From contig OZ220748.1 in the NCBI GenBank assembly GCA_965117035.1, positions 3,286,001-3,350,000 of the forward strand: a DNA stretch of 64,000 nt, given 5' to 3'. The notes beneath the pieces are model-generated. The model worked only from the letters and a program-made list of their open reading frames with translations. It made no database searches and was not told the DNA's origin. Numbering within the stretch: position 1 is the stretch's first letter; each line of letters opens with the position of its first letter. Positions 43,301-52,174 of the stretch are shown piece by piece. Position numbers and translations under genes: made by a program. This stretch comes from CAZENU01 sp965117035 (GTDB taxonomy: Bacteria; Chloroflexota; Dehalococcoidia; Lucifugimonadales; CAZENU01).

Positions 43301-43601
43301 TCGACGCGGCCGTCACCGTTGGTACCTGTGCCCAATCCGTCCGTTCACCCCGAGTAGCGCCGCCGCCCCGGCGGCGCGTATCGAGGGGCGCATGATACAG
43401 CCCCCCAGGACCGAGTCGCGCCCGCCCTTCGATACACCCCGACGAAGCGTCGGGTCACTCAGGGCCAGCGGATCGCGTGGCAACGGCCCCCCACCCCAGG
43501 ATGCAAGCGTTCTTGCCTCAGAGAGGCAGCCTTCAGGGGAGTTGGGCAGGCAGCACAGCGGCCTCGGGACGACCGGCCTCGGGCTAATCCTCAGACGGGG
43601 A

Positions 43602-43890
43602 CCTTGCGTAACCCCACCTGTGGGTAACAGATGTGGGGTTGAGGCGTCGTTTTGGTATCTGGAACCCCCCGCCCCTGGATTCCCGCCTTCGCGGAGACCT
43701 TTACATAACTCCCCCGCATTGCGCCAGATGTGGCAGCGATGCCTCGATTTCGTACTTGGGAGACCCAGCCCCTGGGTTCCCGCCTTCGGAGACCTTTGCG
43801 TAACCCCACGTGCGGGAGACAGGCGTGGCAGATATGCGGCGGTTTCGTATCTGGAAGGCCCCCGCCCCTGGGTTCCCGCCTGCGCGGGAA
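43602..43890. repeat. Three tandem ~95-bp repeats (family with 50454-50600)
   Basis: Units begin at 43602, 43698 and 43793. Each runs from CCTTTGCGTAACCCCAC through GTGGCAG-like and TTTCGTATCTGG to CCCCTGGGTTCCCGCCTTCG. The last ends in the common GCGGGAATGACGG. A further copy is at 50454-50600. Confidence 0.8.
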
Positions 43891-43920
43891 TGACGGTTAT
43901 GCAAATATCCCAGACGCGGC

Positions 43921-43926
43921 TACAAT
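43921..43926 (+). promoter_or_regulatory. -10 box (TACAAT) placed for leaderless start at 43934
   Basis: TACAAT ends seven bases before ATG 43934, so transcription would begin at or next to that codon. It also overlaps ATG 43925, which makes that Met less likely as the start. Confidence 0.4.
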
Positions 43927-43933
43927 GAGCGGC

Positions 43934-46369
43934 ATGAGAACCTTGGGATTGTGGCTGCGATGGTCGTGGCGCGATCTGCGCGCGCGGTGGGTGCAGGTGA
44001 CGGCCATCGCGCTGATCATCGCGCTGGGCACCGGGACGTACGCCGGGATGAGCAGCTCCGCCACCTGGCGGATGATATCCAACGACGCCAGCTACGCGGC
44101 GACGAACATGTACGACCTCCGCGTCAGGCTCGGCGCGGGGAGCTTCGCGCCGACAGGCAGTCTCGAAGCCCGGCTGGCCGGAATCGAACACGCGTTGTGG
44201 ATCGAAGAGGCCGATGAGCGGCTGCAGTTCTCCACCCAGATCGAGGTCCCGACCGACGACGGCGTCGTCTTCGTCCCCGGGCGCATCCTCGGCGCCGGCA
44301 CGGCGAGCCAGGCCCCGGCGGTCAACCGCGTCCACGTCGAGCCCGGCCGCGAGCTCCAGGAGGGCGACGCCGGCCAGAACGTGGTGCTGCTGGAGCGCAA
44401 CTTCGCGGACCACTACGGTCTCCCGACGGAGGGCGAGGTGCGGGTCGCCGGCGGCACGCGGGCCCGCTACGTAGGCCACGGCCTGGCGCCGGAGTACTTC
44501 ATGGTCGTCACCGAGGAGGGCGACTTCCTCGCGCAGGCCAACTTCGGCGTCATCTTCACGACCATCGACACGGCCCAGCGGCTGGGCGGACGTGACGACG
44601 TCGTCAACGACCTCGTCCTCACCCTGGTCGACTCGGCGGACACGGACGTGGTTGCGGAGGAGCTGCGGGAGGCGTTCGACGACCTCGGCGCAACGGTCAT
44701 GCTCCCGGAGGACGACCTGTCGTACCTGGCGGTCACGGAGGACCCGGAGGGCGACCGGCAGTTCTGGAACATCTTCGGCACCGCGTTGTTCCTGGGCGCC
44801 GCCTTCGCGGCGTTCAACCTGACCAGCCGCATGGTCGAGTCCCAGCGGCGCGAGATCGGCGTGGCCATGGCGCTGGGCACGCCGACGTACAGGGTGGCGC
44901 TCCGTCCGCTGCTCGTCGGCGCGCAGATCGCGCTCCTGGGCGTCCTGTTCGGCATCGGCGTGGGACTGCTGATCGGCGAGCTGATGAAAGGGGTGCTCAG
45001 CTCGCTGCTGCCGCTGCCCACGTGGAAGACGCCGTTCCAAATCGGGCTGTTCGCGGGCGTCGCCGCGGCCGGCTTCCTGCTGCCCTTCGCCGCGGTGTCG
45101 TACCCGGTATGGCGGGCGGTGCGCGTGGCCCCCGTGGACGCCATACGCACCGGGCACCTCGCGGCGAGGGGCGGAGGACTGGCCCCGCTGCTGAAGCGCC
45201 TGCCGATGCCGGGGGGCAGCATCATGCGGATGCCGTTCCGGAACCTGCTCCGCGCGCCCCGCCGCGTCCTGCTGACGCTGCTCGGCGTGGGAGCGATCAT
45301 CACGGTGCTCGTCGGCGTCGTGGGAATGGTCGACTCGTTCATCGCGACGATGGACCGCGGCGAGCGCGAGGTGCTGGGCGACGCCCCGGACAGGCTGGAG
45401 ATAGACCTGGACGACATATACCCGGTCGACTCCGAGGAGGTGGCCGGTGTGCTGGAGGCGAGCACGCTGACGGCCCAGGAGCCCGGGCTGCTGCTGGTCG
45501 GCCGGATCGGCAACGGCGACGTGGAGATAGACGCGTTCATACGGCTCATCGACTTCGACTCCGCGCTCTGGCGCCCTACCGCCGTGCGCGGCTCGCTGGG
45601 CTCCGACGGCCCGGGCCTCGTGATCGCCGAGAAGGCGGCGAAAGACCTCGGCGTCGACGTTGGAGATACCGTTGCGCTGCGGCATCCGACCCGGGAGGGG
45701 CCGGTCGGGTTCAGCTTCGAGAGCACGGACCTCCCCGTGATCGCGGTGCACCCGGACCCGGCCCGCGCCAACGTCTACATGGACGTCGCCCACGCCGGCC
45801 TGATGGGGCTGGAGGGCATGACGAACCTGGTCCACGCACGGCCCGCGCCGGGACAGTCGGCTGACGCCGTGAATCGGGAGACGTTCGATCTCCCGGGCGT
45901 GGCGTCGGTGCAGGGAGTCGCCGCCAACGCCCAGATAATCCGCGACCTGATGGAGCAGTCCGTCGGGATACTGCGGGTCGCTGAGGTGGCCGTGCTGGGC
46001 CTGGCGCTTCTGATCGCCTTCAACACCGCGAGCATCGCCGCCGATGAGCGGGCCAGGGAGTACGCGACGATGTTCGCCTACGGCGTGCCGGTGCGCACGG
46101 TCATGCGCGTCGCGGTGATCGAGAGCGCGATGGTCGGAGCGCTCGCGTCGATCGTCGGCCTCGTCGGCGGCTACATATTCCTGTGGTGGGTCGTCGTCGT
46201 CCTGTGGCCGCGGGTCCAGCCGGACTTCGGGATAGTGATGGCGTTCGAGCCGGCGAACCTGGCGCTGGTCCTCGCGCTCGGCGTGCTGGCGGTAGCCGCG
46301 GCGCCGCTGCTGACCGTCCGCAGGCTGCGCAGGATGGACGTGCCGTCGACCCTGCGCGTGATGGAATAG
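43934..46369 (+). CDS. FtsX/MacB-like ABC transporter permease
   Basis: About 811 residues from ATG 43934 (or 814 from 43925). One N-terminal helix (WVQVTAIALIIALGTGTYAG), a large extracytoplasmic domain, then a FtsX block of three helices (about 285-420). A second periplasmic domain and a second FtsX block at the C-terminus (about 685-805) with TVRRLRRMDVPSTLRVME follow, giving the duplicated LolE/MacB-family layout. It probably exports or extracts lipoproteins or lipids with an ATPase encoded elsewhere; none is adjacent. Confidence 0.88.
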   Translation: MRTLGLWLRWSWRDLRARWVQVTAIALIIALGTGTYAGMSSSATWRMISNDASYAATNMYDLRVRLGAGSFAPTGSLEARLAGIEHALWIEEADERLQFSTQIEVPTDDGVVFVPGRILGAGTASQAPAVNRVHVEPGRELQEGDAGQNVVLLERNFADHYGLPTEGEVRVAGGTRARYVGHGLAPEYFMVVTEEGDFLAQANFGVIFTTIDTAQRLGGRDDVVNDLVLTLVDSADTDVVAEELREAFDDLGATVMLPEDDLSYLAVTEDPEGDRQFWNIFGTALFLGAAFAAFNLTSRMVESQRREIGVAMALGTPTYRVALRPLLVGAQIALLGVLFGIGVGLLIGELMKGVLSSLLPLPTWKTPFQIGLFAGVAAAGFLLPFAAVSYPVWRAVRVAPVDAIRTGHLAARGGGLAPLLKRLPMPGGSIMRMPFRNLLRAPRRVLLTLLGVGAIITVLVGVVGMVDSFIATMDRGEREVLGDAPDRLEIDLDDIYPVDSEEVAGVLEASTLTAQEPGLLLVGRIGNGDVEIDAFIRLIDFDSALWRPTAVRGSLGSDGPGLVIAEKAAKDLGVDVGDTVALRHPTREGPVGFSFESTDLPVIAVHPDPARANVYMDVAHAGLMGLEGMTNLVHARPAPGQSADAVNRETFDLPGVASVQGVAANAQIIRDLMEQSVGILRVAEVAVLGLALLIAFNTASIAADERAREYATMFAYGVPVRTVMRVAVIESAMVGALASIVGLVGGYIFLWWVVVVLWPRVQPDFGIVMAFEPANLALVLALGVLAVAAAPLLTVRRLRRMDVPSTLRVME

Positions 46370-46473
46370 CTCTGCCGCATCGCCAGGGGCCGACTCGCCA
46401 GAGGCCGCAAGACGCAGACACCGCTTCTTCCAGTGTTCCCCTGGACAGTGAACAGGGCTGACCCCACCCGTCT

Positions 46474-46505
46474 TAACTATCCACTACCCACTATCCACTA
46501 TCCCA
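46474..46505. repeat. Short CTATCCACT direct repeats at 3' end of ROK gene
   Basis: Three copies of ACTATCCACT/ACTATCCCACT-type sequence in tandem overlap the last codons of the ROK gene. A simple-sequence tract, AT-richer than its surroundings. Confidence 0.55.
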
Positions 46506-47397
46506 CTACTCTCTGGGCCAGCGCGATGGCCCCGAGCACCCCGGAGCGGGCCCCAAGCGCCGGCGCGACGATGTAGTCGTCGATAGCGTCCGACACCTCG
46601 GCTGCCCTCACGTAACCCCCGAGCAGGTCCGGGACGCGGGCCCGGATGAGCGGCAGCAGCGAGGGACGTTCCATAACTCCGCCGCCCATGATGACCAGCC
46701 GGGGCGACAGCGTGAAGACCAGGTTGGCGACGCCCGCCGCCAGGTAGCCCGCCTCCAGCTCCCACGCCGGGTGGTCGTCGGGCAGCAGGTCGGGTCGACG
46801 ACCCCACCGGCGCTCGATCGCGGGCCCGGACGCCAGTCCCTCCAGGCAGTCGCCGTGGTATGGGCAGACGCCGTCGAAGTCGTCGGCGCCCCTGTCGTGC
46901 GGGACGCGCATGTGGCCCATCTCGGGGTGCACGAGCCCGTGCACGAGCTTGCCTCCCGCCATCGCGCCGCCGCCGATGCCCGTGCCGACGGTGACATAGA
47001 CGAAGTCGTCCATGTCCGTGGCGGCGCCCCACAGGTGCTCCGCCAGGGCGGAGGCGTTTACGTCGGTGTCAAGAGCCACCGGGACACCCAGCGCGTCCGA
47101 CACGGCGCCGGCCAGGTCCGCGCCCTGCCAGGCGAGCTTGGGTGTCGTCGTCAGGCGGCCGTAGGACGGGGAGCCCGGCCGCAGGTCCAGGGGGCCGAAC
47201 GAGCCTATGCCGACGGCGCCCAGGCCGGCGCCGGAGTTATCGCGCAGGAATTCGACCGCGCGCGCCAGGGTCTCTTCTGGCGTCGTCGTGGGGAATCTGG
47301 TCTCGGCATCGAGGCCGTCGGGGCCTGAGCCCACCGCGCATACGAAGCGCGTGCCTCCGGCCTCTATCCCGCCCCAGGTCTCGGTCATCGTGAACAC
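46498..47397 (-). CDS. ROK family sugar kinase, fructokinase-like
   Basis: 299 residues. N-terminal WGGIEAGGTRFVCAVG binds phosphate, DTDVNASALAEH includes the catalytic Asp, and VTVGTGIGGGAMAGG is the ROK core. HPEMGHMRVPHD with CPYHGDCLEGLASGP is the zinc-binding insertion typical of ROK fructokinases/mannokinases. It phosphorylates a hexose, probably fructose, feeding the phosphofructokinase pathway. Possible second start at Met4. Convergent with the permease gene. Confidence 0.9.
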   Translation of the reverse strand: MFTMTETWGGIEAGGTRFVCAVGSGPDGLDAETRFPTTTPEETLARAVEFLRDNSGAGLGAVGIGSFGPLDLRPGSPSYGRLTTTPKLAWQGADLAGAVSDALGVPVALDTDVNASALAEHLWGAATDMDDFVYVTVGTGIGGGAMAGGKLVHGLVHPEMGHMRVPHDRGADDFDGVCPYHGDCLEGLASGPAIERRWGRRPDLLPDDHPAWELEAGYLAAGVANLVFTLSPRLVIMGGGVMERPSLLPLIRARVPDLLGGYVRAAEVSDAIDDYIVAPALGARSGVLGAIALAQRVVG

Positions 47398-47617
47398 CTC
47401 GAACGCGGGAATGGTAGGGGCCGACGCACAGGCCAGTCAACGAGAACCTGGCCCGCCGCGGCCGACGCGATGGGGATGTCGGACTGGCCGCGGGCCGACA
47501 CGTCGGGCCGGGCCGCGCGGCGAAGGCGGCGCGACTTGTGGTAGTCTTTCGTCCCGTGTCGAAGAAGGCCCACGACACGCCCGCGTCTCGATGGCGCGGC
47601 AGGGAGGATTCGCCGGA

Positions 47618-48370
47618 ATGACGTCCAGGGTTATCCGAGCGGGGACTGGAATTGCAGCCATGCTGGCATTGGCGCTGGCGGTGGCCGCGTGCTCAGGGGA
47701 CGACGAGGCCGCCCCGGAGCCGGGGACGGAGACCGCCGTCCCGGAGGCGCAGGAGGCGACGGTGTCGTTCTCGTCCTTGTCGCAGGACGTCGAGATGAGC
47801 ATCGAGCTGACGAGCACCGCCTTCAACCGCATCCGGCGCATACCCATAGAGCACGCGTGCCCATCGAACAAGACCAATCCCAACCTGGGCGACATCAGGC
47901 ACGGTGGGAACCTGTCGCCGCCGTTGGCATGGACGGGCGTCCCCGAGGGTACGGCGAGCCTGGCGCTCGTGGTGGAGGGCATGGAGCCCCGGGCCGGTGA
48001 GACCAACGTCCACTGGGTCCTGTGGAACATCCCCGCGGACGCCACCGAGCTTGCGGCCGGGACGCCGACCACGACCCAACCGGCGTCGATCGGGCCCAGG
48101 GCGGCACAGGGCGCCAACAGCTTCGGGGGAATGGGCTACGACGGCCCCTGCCCGGCCCCGATCAACCTCGACGGACAGCACAGGGACCAGACGCGAAACG
48201 CGGTCAGCCGCTATTCGTTCAGGATATACGCGCTCGACACGGAGCTCGACCTGGCCCCCGGCGCCACCCTGGACGAGCTGTTCAGCGCCATCGACGGGCA
48301 CGTCCTGGCCGGCGGCGAGCTTTCGGGCGAGCGGGTTGGCGAGTATTACCGGCGAATCACGGGCAACTAG
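47618..48370 (+). CDS. PEBP (YbhB/YbcL) family lipoprotein
   Basis: 250 residues. A signal peptide ends in the lipobox LAVAAC (Cys near residue 28), followed by an acidic Pro/Glu linker and a phosphatidylethanolamine-binding-like domain (about 60-248): IPIEHACPSNKTNP, SLALVVEGMEP, NVHWVLWNIP and YSFRIYALD. Bacterial members are periplasmic or surface proteins of uncertain ligand. ATG 47618 follows AGGGAGGA; the frame is open further upstream without homology. Confidence 0.9.
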   Translation: MTSRVIRAGTGIAAMLALALAVAACSGDDEAAPEPGTETAVPEAQEATVSFSSLSQDVEMSIELTSTAFNRIRRIPIEHACPSNKTNPNLGDIRHGGNLSPPLAWTGVPEGTASLALVVEGMEPRAGETNVHWVLWNIPADATELAAGTPTTTQPASIGPRAAQGANSFGGMGYDGPCPAPINLDGQHRDQTRNAVSRYSFRIYALDTELDLAPGATLDELFSAIDGHVLAGGELSGERVGEYYRRITGN

Positions 48371-48423
48371 CGTGGGGCGACCAGCGGGAGACTGGCGGAC
48401 ATCCGCACCAAAAGGAGCATGAC

Positions 48424-49038
48424 ATGAGGATAGTCACGATAGGCTGCGAGTACGTTGGGAAGACGACCCTGGCCGATGCATTGCAGGCGTGGGGCAAGGA
48501 GAACGGACGCGAGTTCCATATGGACGACAGCGACTTCAGCATCCCGGACGACCGGCACTTCGAGGAGGACGAGCAGATCGCGCTCGTAGAGGCGCCGCCC
48601 GGCCTGAAAGAGCGCTTCCAGCGCATGCAGATCTACTACCACATCTTCGTGCAGAGCAACTGCGAGGACTGCATCTTCGGCGGCTACCACATCCAGGAGG
48701 CCATCTACGGGCCGCGGTACTACTACCCGGGCACCGAGGTCCACTACCTCAGGCAGGTCGAGGGCTTCCTGCGGCCGGACACGATCTTGGTGCTTATGAC
48801 GGCCGACCCGGACGAGATCAGGGCGCGGATGAAGGCGGCGCCGCACAAGTACCCCATCGTGCCCCCCGAGGACGTGGAGGAGATCCAGGAAGAGTTCATC
48901 AAGGAGTTCGGCGCGTCGACGATCAAGCGCAAGGTGCGCTTGGACACGACCGGCTTCCCGCCCGAGGAGATACTGGAGCGGTTCCTCGTCGCCGTCAGGC
49001 CCGCGCTGAGCGAGAGGGACCTGCTGCTGATGTCCTGA
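48424..49038 (+). CDS. P-loop kinase of thymidylate/nucleotide kinase fold
   Basis: 204 residues from ATG 48424. The Walker A GCEYVGKTTLADAL opens the protein, and DDSDF follows at about residue 37. LRPDTILVLMTADPDEIRARMK is the lid-like segment seen in dNMP kinases and similar small-molecule kinases. IQEEFIKEFGAST and DTTGFPPEEILERFL complete the fold. The substrate is not evident. It lies 53 bases after the PEBP gene. Confidence 0.75.
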   Translation: MRIVTIGCEYVGKTTLADALQAWGKENGREFHMDDSDFSIPDDRHFEEDEQIALVEAPPGLKERFQRMQIYYHIFVQSNCEDCIFGGYHIQEAIYGPRYYYPGTEVHYLRQVEGFLRPDTILVLMTADPDEIRARMKAAPHKYPIVPPEDVEEIQEEFIKEFGASTIKRKVRLDTTGFPPEEILERFLVAVRPALSERDLLLMS

Positions 49039-49049
49039 AGTCTCACCAA

Positions 49050-49078
49050 CCCCCTCTCCATCGATGGCATCGATGGAG
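49050..49078. repeat. Perfect 13-bp palindrome, REP-like, possible terminator
   Basis: CCTCTCCATCGAT, GGC loop, ATCGATGGAGAGG. A second hairpin CCCCGTA-N6-TACGGGG follows at about 49086-49105. Both are in the gap after the kinase gene and could end transcription, but the motif belongs to the dispersed C/T-rich palindrome family. Confidence 0.65.
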
Positions 49079-49135
49079 AGGTCCTGCCCCGTACTACGAT
49101 ACGGGGGCCGGGGTGAGGGTGACGCGAGGAGAGCA

Positions 49136-49516
49136 ATGCCAAACGCGACGATAGAAGTACGCCGACGGTACACTCCCAAGGAGGAGGCCGGCATCATCGA
49201 CGCGGTCCACGCCGCGATGGTGGAGGGGCTGAAGATTCCCGAGGCGGACAAGACGCTGCGGCTCGTCGTCCACGAGCCGCACCGCTTCCCAGACGAGAGC
49301 GAGTGGTACACGCTGGTCGACGTCGACCTGTTCGCCGGCCGTTCGCTCGGGGCCAAGAAGGCGCTGTACCGTGCGATCGTCAGGAACCTGGAGCCGTTCG
49401 GGATTCCAGGCGAGCAGGTCAAGATCCTGCTGCGCGAGAGCCCGCCTGAGAACTGGGGGATCAGGGGCGGCGTCCCGGCGTCAGAAGTCGAGCTTGGGTT
49501 CGAGGTGAACGTGTAG
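49136..49516 (+). CDS. Tautomerase superfamily protein
   Basis: 126 residues from ATG 49136 behind GAGGAGAG. Met is followed directly by Pro (MPNATIEVRR), giving the catalytic N-terminal Pro after Met removal. PKEEAGIIDAVHAAMVEGLKIPEADKTLRLV is a typical tautomerase helix-strand unit (only the region is given, about 14-45). The length suits a two-unit cis-CaaD/MSAD-like fold. It probably isomerises a keto-enol or dehalogenates an acrylate. Confidence 0.85.
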   Translation: MPNATIEVRRRYTPKEEAGIIDAVHAAMVEGLKIPEADKTLRLVVHEPHRFPDESEWYTLVDVDLFAGRSLGAKKALYRAIVRNLEPFGIPGEQVKILLRESPPENWGIRGGVPASEVELGFEVNV

Positions 49517-49603
49517 CGGCCGGGACAGCCGAGACCGCTGCCGCACTGCTGAAGGTGCGCCAGGCCCCGCCCGTCTGCTCCCGGAACTCGTGGAGTCGGG
49601 ACG

Positions 49604-49972
49604 CTATGGCCGAACGCCGTTGGCCTCACGCAATGCGGCCAACAGCGCGCCGACCGCGCGAATACCCTCTTCGACCTGCCCGGCTTCGAACCAGTTCTCA
49701 TAGAAGTTCTGGTGAAGCCCGTTGGCGGCGATCAACCGCACGTTGTTGAGCGCGGGCGCGTCAGTCTGGGCGATCAACGTACGTGCGTGACGGTTGATGG
49801 CTCGGTGACTGTTGCTCCGCCATCCTCGCTCCGCGGCCACGCCCTTTATGTAGTGTGCGACCGCACCCCATGCCTTCTCCGATGCCTGGAGAAGGTCTCC
49901 TTCTCGCAGCTCGGCCTCGGCTTGGTCGAGGAAGCGATCGCTGGTTTCGACATGGCCTTCCAAAGCGCTCAT
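49604..49972 (-). CDS. PaREP1/HEPN-like helical protein
   Basis: 122 residues, all helical. FLDQAEAELREGDLLQASEKAWGAVAHYIKGVA resembles the PaREP1/HEPN four-helix bundle (residues about 14-46), and RGWRSNSHRAINRH contains an Arg-His spacing reminiscent of the HEPN RNase motif. FYENWF follows. No nucleotidyltransferase partner lies beside it, so a toxin-antitoxin role is doubtful. Confidence 0.65.
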   Translation of the reverse strand: MSALEGHVETSDRFLDQAEAELREGDLLQASEKAWGAVAHYIKGVAAERGWRSNSHRAINRHARTLIAQTDAPALNNVRLIAANGLHQNFYENWFEAGQVEEGIRAVGALLAALREANGVRP

Positions 49973-50050
49973 GGATATGATTGTACCCTATGTCGGCTGG
50001 CACGAAGCGCGCAGGGCAGGCTCAATCCGGGGATGAGCAGCGGCCGCAGC

Positions 50051-50434
50051 TCAGTTCGTAGGCGGCGAATAGGCGAAGGGGCTGTCGTCGGGCGGCATGT
50101 CGAACGGCGGCGACGTTGCCGAGATGAAGATGAGGCGCTCGTCGCCGACGCAGCGTATCGCGTGCGGGGTGTCAGGCGGCACGAGGACAGCCGTTCCCGG
50201 CCCGACCTCCCGGGTCTCGTCGCCCACGGTCATGGCGCCTCGGCCGGCGACGATCACGTACACCTGCTCGCTGGCAGGATGAGCGTGAACAGGCTGCTCG
50301 CTCCCGGGTTCGCCTTCGACCCAGGTGACGGCGAGGTTCTCGGAGCAGAACTGCCCCGGCGCCAGCAGCAGGTGCGATACCTGGCCGCCGCCGCGGCGGT
50401 TTTTGGGACTCTGGTCCAGGGTCTGCACGTGCAT
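50051..50434 (-). CDS. Small cupin protein
   Basis: 127 residues from ATG 50434 behind GGAGGGTG; the frame upstream is repeat DNA. Cupin motif 1 PVHAHPASEQVYVIVAGRG and motif 2 GTAVLVPPDTPHAIRC supply the metal His and Glu. A single-domain cupin, dioxygenase-, isomerase- or sensor-like; no specific function can be given. Confidence 0.88.
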   Translation of the reverse strand: MHVQTLDQSPKNRRGGGQVSHLLLAPGQFCSENLAVTWVEGEPGSEQPVHAHPASEQVYVIVAGRGAMTVGDETREVGPGTAVLVPPDTPHAIRCVGDERLIFISATSPPFDMPPDDSPFAYSPPTN

Positions 50435-50453
50435 GATCACCCTCCGCATTCGT

Positions 50454-50600
50454 AGTTGGGAAACTCCACACCTGGGCTCCCGCCTTCGGAGACTCTTGGG
50501 TAACTCCACTCGCGAGCGGCGGATGTGGTGGAGCCGCGTCGATTTTGTATCTGGGAGGCCCCGCCCCTGGGTTCCCGCCTGCGCGGGAATGACGGTGATG
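50454..50600. repeat. Copy of the ~95-bp repeat family
   Basis: Runs from CCACACCTGGGCTCCCGCC to GGGTTCCCGCCTGCGCGGGAAT; same order of blocks as the triple repeat at 43602-43890. Confidence 0.65.
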
Positions 50601-50679
50601 CGAGGGTCTCCATGCGCGGGAATGACGGTGATGCGAGGGTCTCCATGCGCGGGAATGACGGTGATGCAAAGGGTCTCCT
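50581..50679. repeat. Three perfect/near-perfect 33-bp tandem repeats
   Basis: Units start at 50581, 50614 and 50647: GCGCGGGAATGACGGTGATG followed by CGAGGGTCTCCAT. The last unit has one small change. They extend the end of the ~95-bp repeat copy and abut the sulfatase stop. There are no spacers, so this is not a CRISPR. Confidence 0.85.
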
Positions 50680-52165
50680 ACCGCGGCAGTTTCAGTGGGC
50701 CGGTGAGGTAGGGGCTGAGGCGCTCTTCGGTGTCCGAGGGGAAGAGGTGCCCGATCTGGCCGTCGCCGGTGCGGCGACCCTCCTCCTCCAGGACCTCGAT
50801 GTATTGGTCGCGGACCGTCCTGCGCGTGGGGTCGTAGAACAGGTTCGTGAGCTCGTGCGGGTCCTCCTGCAGGTCGTACAGCTCCGACAGGTCGGTCAGG
50901 TTCCACACCAGCTTCCAGCGCCCGTCCGTCACCATGCGCGACGAGTAGTGGCCGTACCAGTCGCCGTGGTACTCGCTGTAGTTGACCGACTTGTACCAGT
51001 CGGTCTCGCCCCGGGACAGGGGCAGGAACGAGCGGCCGTCCATCTCGCCGAAGCCGATGTCGCGCACCTGCTCGCCGGCCATCAGGTGGACCATCGTCGC
51101 GGTGACGTCCATGAGGTTGACGGGCTGCGAGACACGGCCGACGGAGCCGCCGCCGGGCGGCTTGAACAGCATCGGGATGCGGTATATCTCGTCGTACATG
51201 TAGGCGCCCTTGTTCCAGAAGCCGTGCGAACCGGCCATGTCGCCGTGATCGGCCGTCAGGAAGATCGCGGTGTCGTCGTAAAGGTCCAGCTCGCGGAGCG
51301 TGGCGACCACGTCGCCGACCATCGTGTCGATCAGCTCGATGTAGGAGAGACAGTACGCCAGCATCTCCTGCATGGTCGCGCCCTTGCCATCTCCCCTGCG
51401 CTCCCCAATCAGCCGCAGCTTCTTCTGGTTGATCGGCTTGCCGTCGAAGTCGTCGTGCGCGTTCGGCCAGTCCGGGATGTCGTTCGGGTCGTAGCGGCAG
51501 CCGAACTCCTCGGGGATGAGCCACTTGGGGTGCGGGCCGGGGAAGGAGCAGAAGAGCGTGAAGGGCCTGCCCGCGCTGCGCTCCTCCAGGAAGCGCCGCG
51601 AGTAGCGCGCGGCGACGACGTCCGGGAAGCCCTCCATCGGCACGTCGAGGGTGCCCGCCTCGCCACCGGCGACGCTCGTGACCAGCGGCCCCAACCTTGT
51701 ATTGGGGTGCCAGTGGGAGCCGTCCAGGAACGGCGGGCCGCCGGGATAGGGGCGGTCCTGCTTGCGCTCGAACCGGGACTCGTGCAGGTCGTCCGTCGGC
51801 CCGATGTGCCACTTGCCGAAGTAGGCCGACTCGTGGTGCGTGTTGTCGGCCATCCAGTCCTGCAGCATCACGAGGTCCGGCCGGGCGTGCTCGTTGTAGG
51901 AGTACCTGGGCGTCGAGTTGTTGTACATGTGGTGCTTGTGCGCGTAGAGCCCGGTCATCAGGCTGGTGCGCGCCGGCGTGCAGATCGCGCTGGGCGTGTA
52001 GCCGTTTTCGAACAGCGTCCCGTCCGCGGCGAGCGCGTCGATGTTGGGCGTGCGCGCCATGCCGCCGTAGCATCCGAGCAGGTCCGGCCGTAGCTGGTCG
52101 CAGAAGAAGACGAGAATGTTCGGCCTGCCGGGCTCCCGGCCGCCTCCCTCTCCAGTCGCGCTCAT
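50678..52165 (-). CDS. Sulfatase, Cys-type formylglycine enzyme
   Basis: 495 residues, no signal peptide. NILVFFCDQLRPDLLGCYGG binds calcium, and CTPARTSLMTG carries the Cys converted to formylglycine. LTADHGDMAGSHGFWNKG holds metal and sulfate ligands. It hydrolyses a sulfate ester (or phosphonate in some members). ATG 52165 follows AGGAGGGTG. Upstream gene: Gfo/Idh/MocA (4), 9 bases away, so the pair probably degrade a sulfated carbohydrate together. A separate anaerobic or aerobic maturase would be needed and is not in the window. Confidence 0.93.
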   Translation of the reverse strand: MSATGEGGGREPGRPNILVFFCDQLRPDLLGCYGGMARTPNIDALAADGTLFENGYTPSAICTPARTSLMTGLYAHKHHMYNNSTPRYSYNEHARPDLVMLQDWMADNTHHESAYFGKWHIGPTDDLHESRFERKQDRPYPGGPPFLDGSHWHPNTRLGPLVTSVAGGEAGTLDVPMEGFPDVVAARYSRRFLEERSAGRPFTLFCSFPGPHPKWLIPEEFGCRYDPNDIPDWPNAHDDFDGKPINQKKLRLIGERRGDGKGATMQEMLAYCLSYIELIDTMVGDVVATLRELDLYDDTAIFLTADHGDMAGSHGFWNKGAYMYDEIYRIPMLFKPPGGGSVGRVSQPVNLMDVTATMVHLMAGEQVRDIGFGEMDGRSFLPLSRGETDWYKSVNYSEYHGDWYGHYSSRMVTDGRWKLVWNLTDLSELYDLQEDPHELTNLFYDPTRRTVRDQYIEVLEEEGRRTGDGQIGHLFPSDTEERLSPYLTGPLKLPR

Positions 52166-52174
52166 CGCACCCTC

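Larger units (their letters stand above)
43244..43933. other. Gap between UGSC operon and permease: repeats only
   Basis: Holds the UGSC promoter, dispersed hairpin DNA around 43340-43470 (CCCCGACGAAGCGTCGGG) that also occurs inside the TIR element at 21712, and a triple ~95-bp repeat. No gene accepted. Confidence 0.6.

Noticed and set aside
43313..45835. 840-aa minus-strand frame opposite the permease
   Set aside because: Low-complexity His/Arg-rich antisense of a well-supported plus-strand gene and of repeats.
49604..49972. HEPN/MNT toxin-antitoxin pair
   Set aside because: The HEPN-like protein has no nucleotidyltransferase gene beside it.
40437..50509. N-terminal extension of the small cupin (50435-50509) read from repeat DNA
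   Set aside because: The sequence is the ~95-bp repeat; ATG 50434 has a good ribosome-binding site. (Only the last 75 bases of the stated span are meant.)
50581..50679. Possible CRISPR array of three 33-bp repeats
   Set aside because: Units abut without spacers and extend a dispersed repeat; no cas genes nearby.
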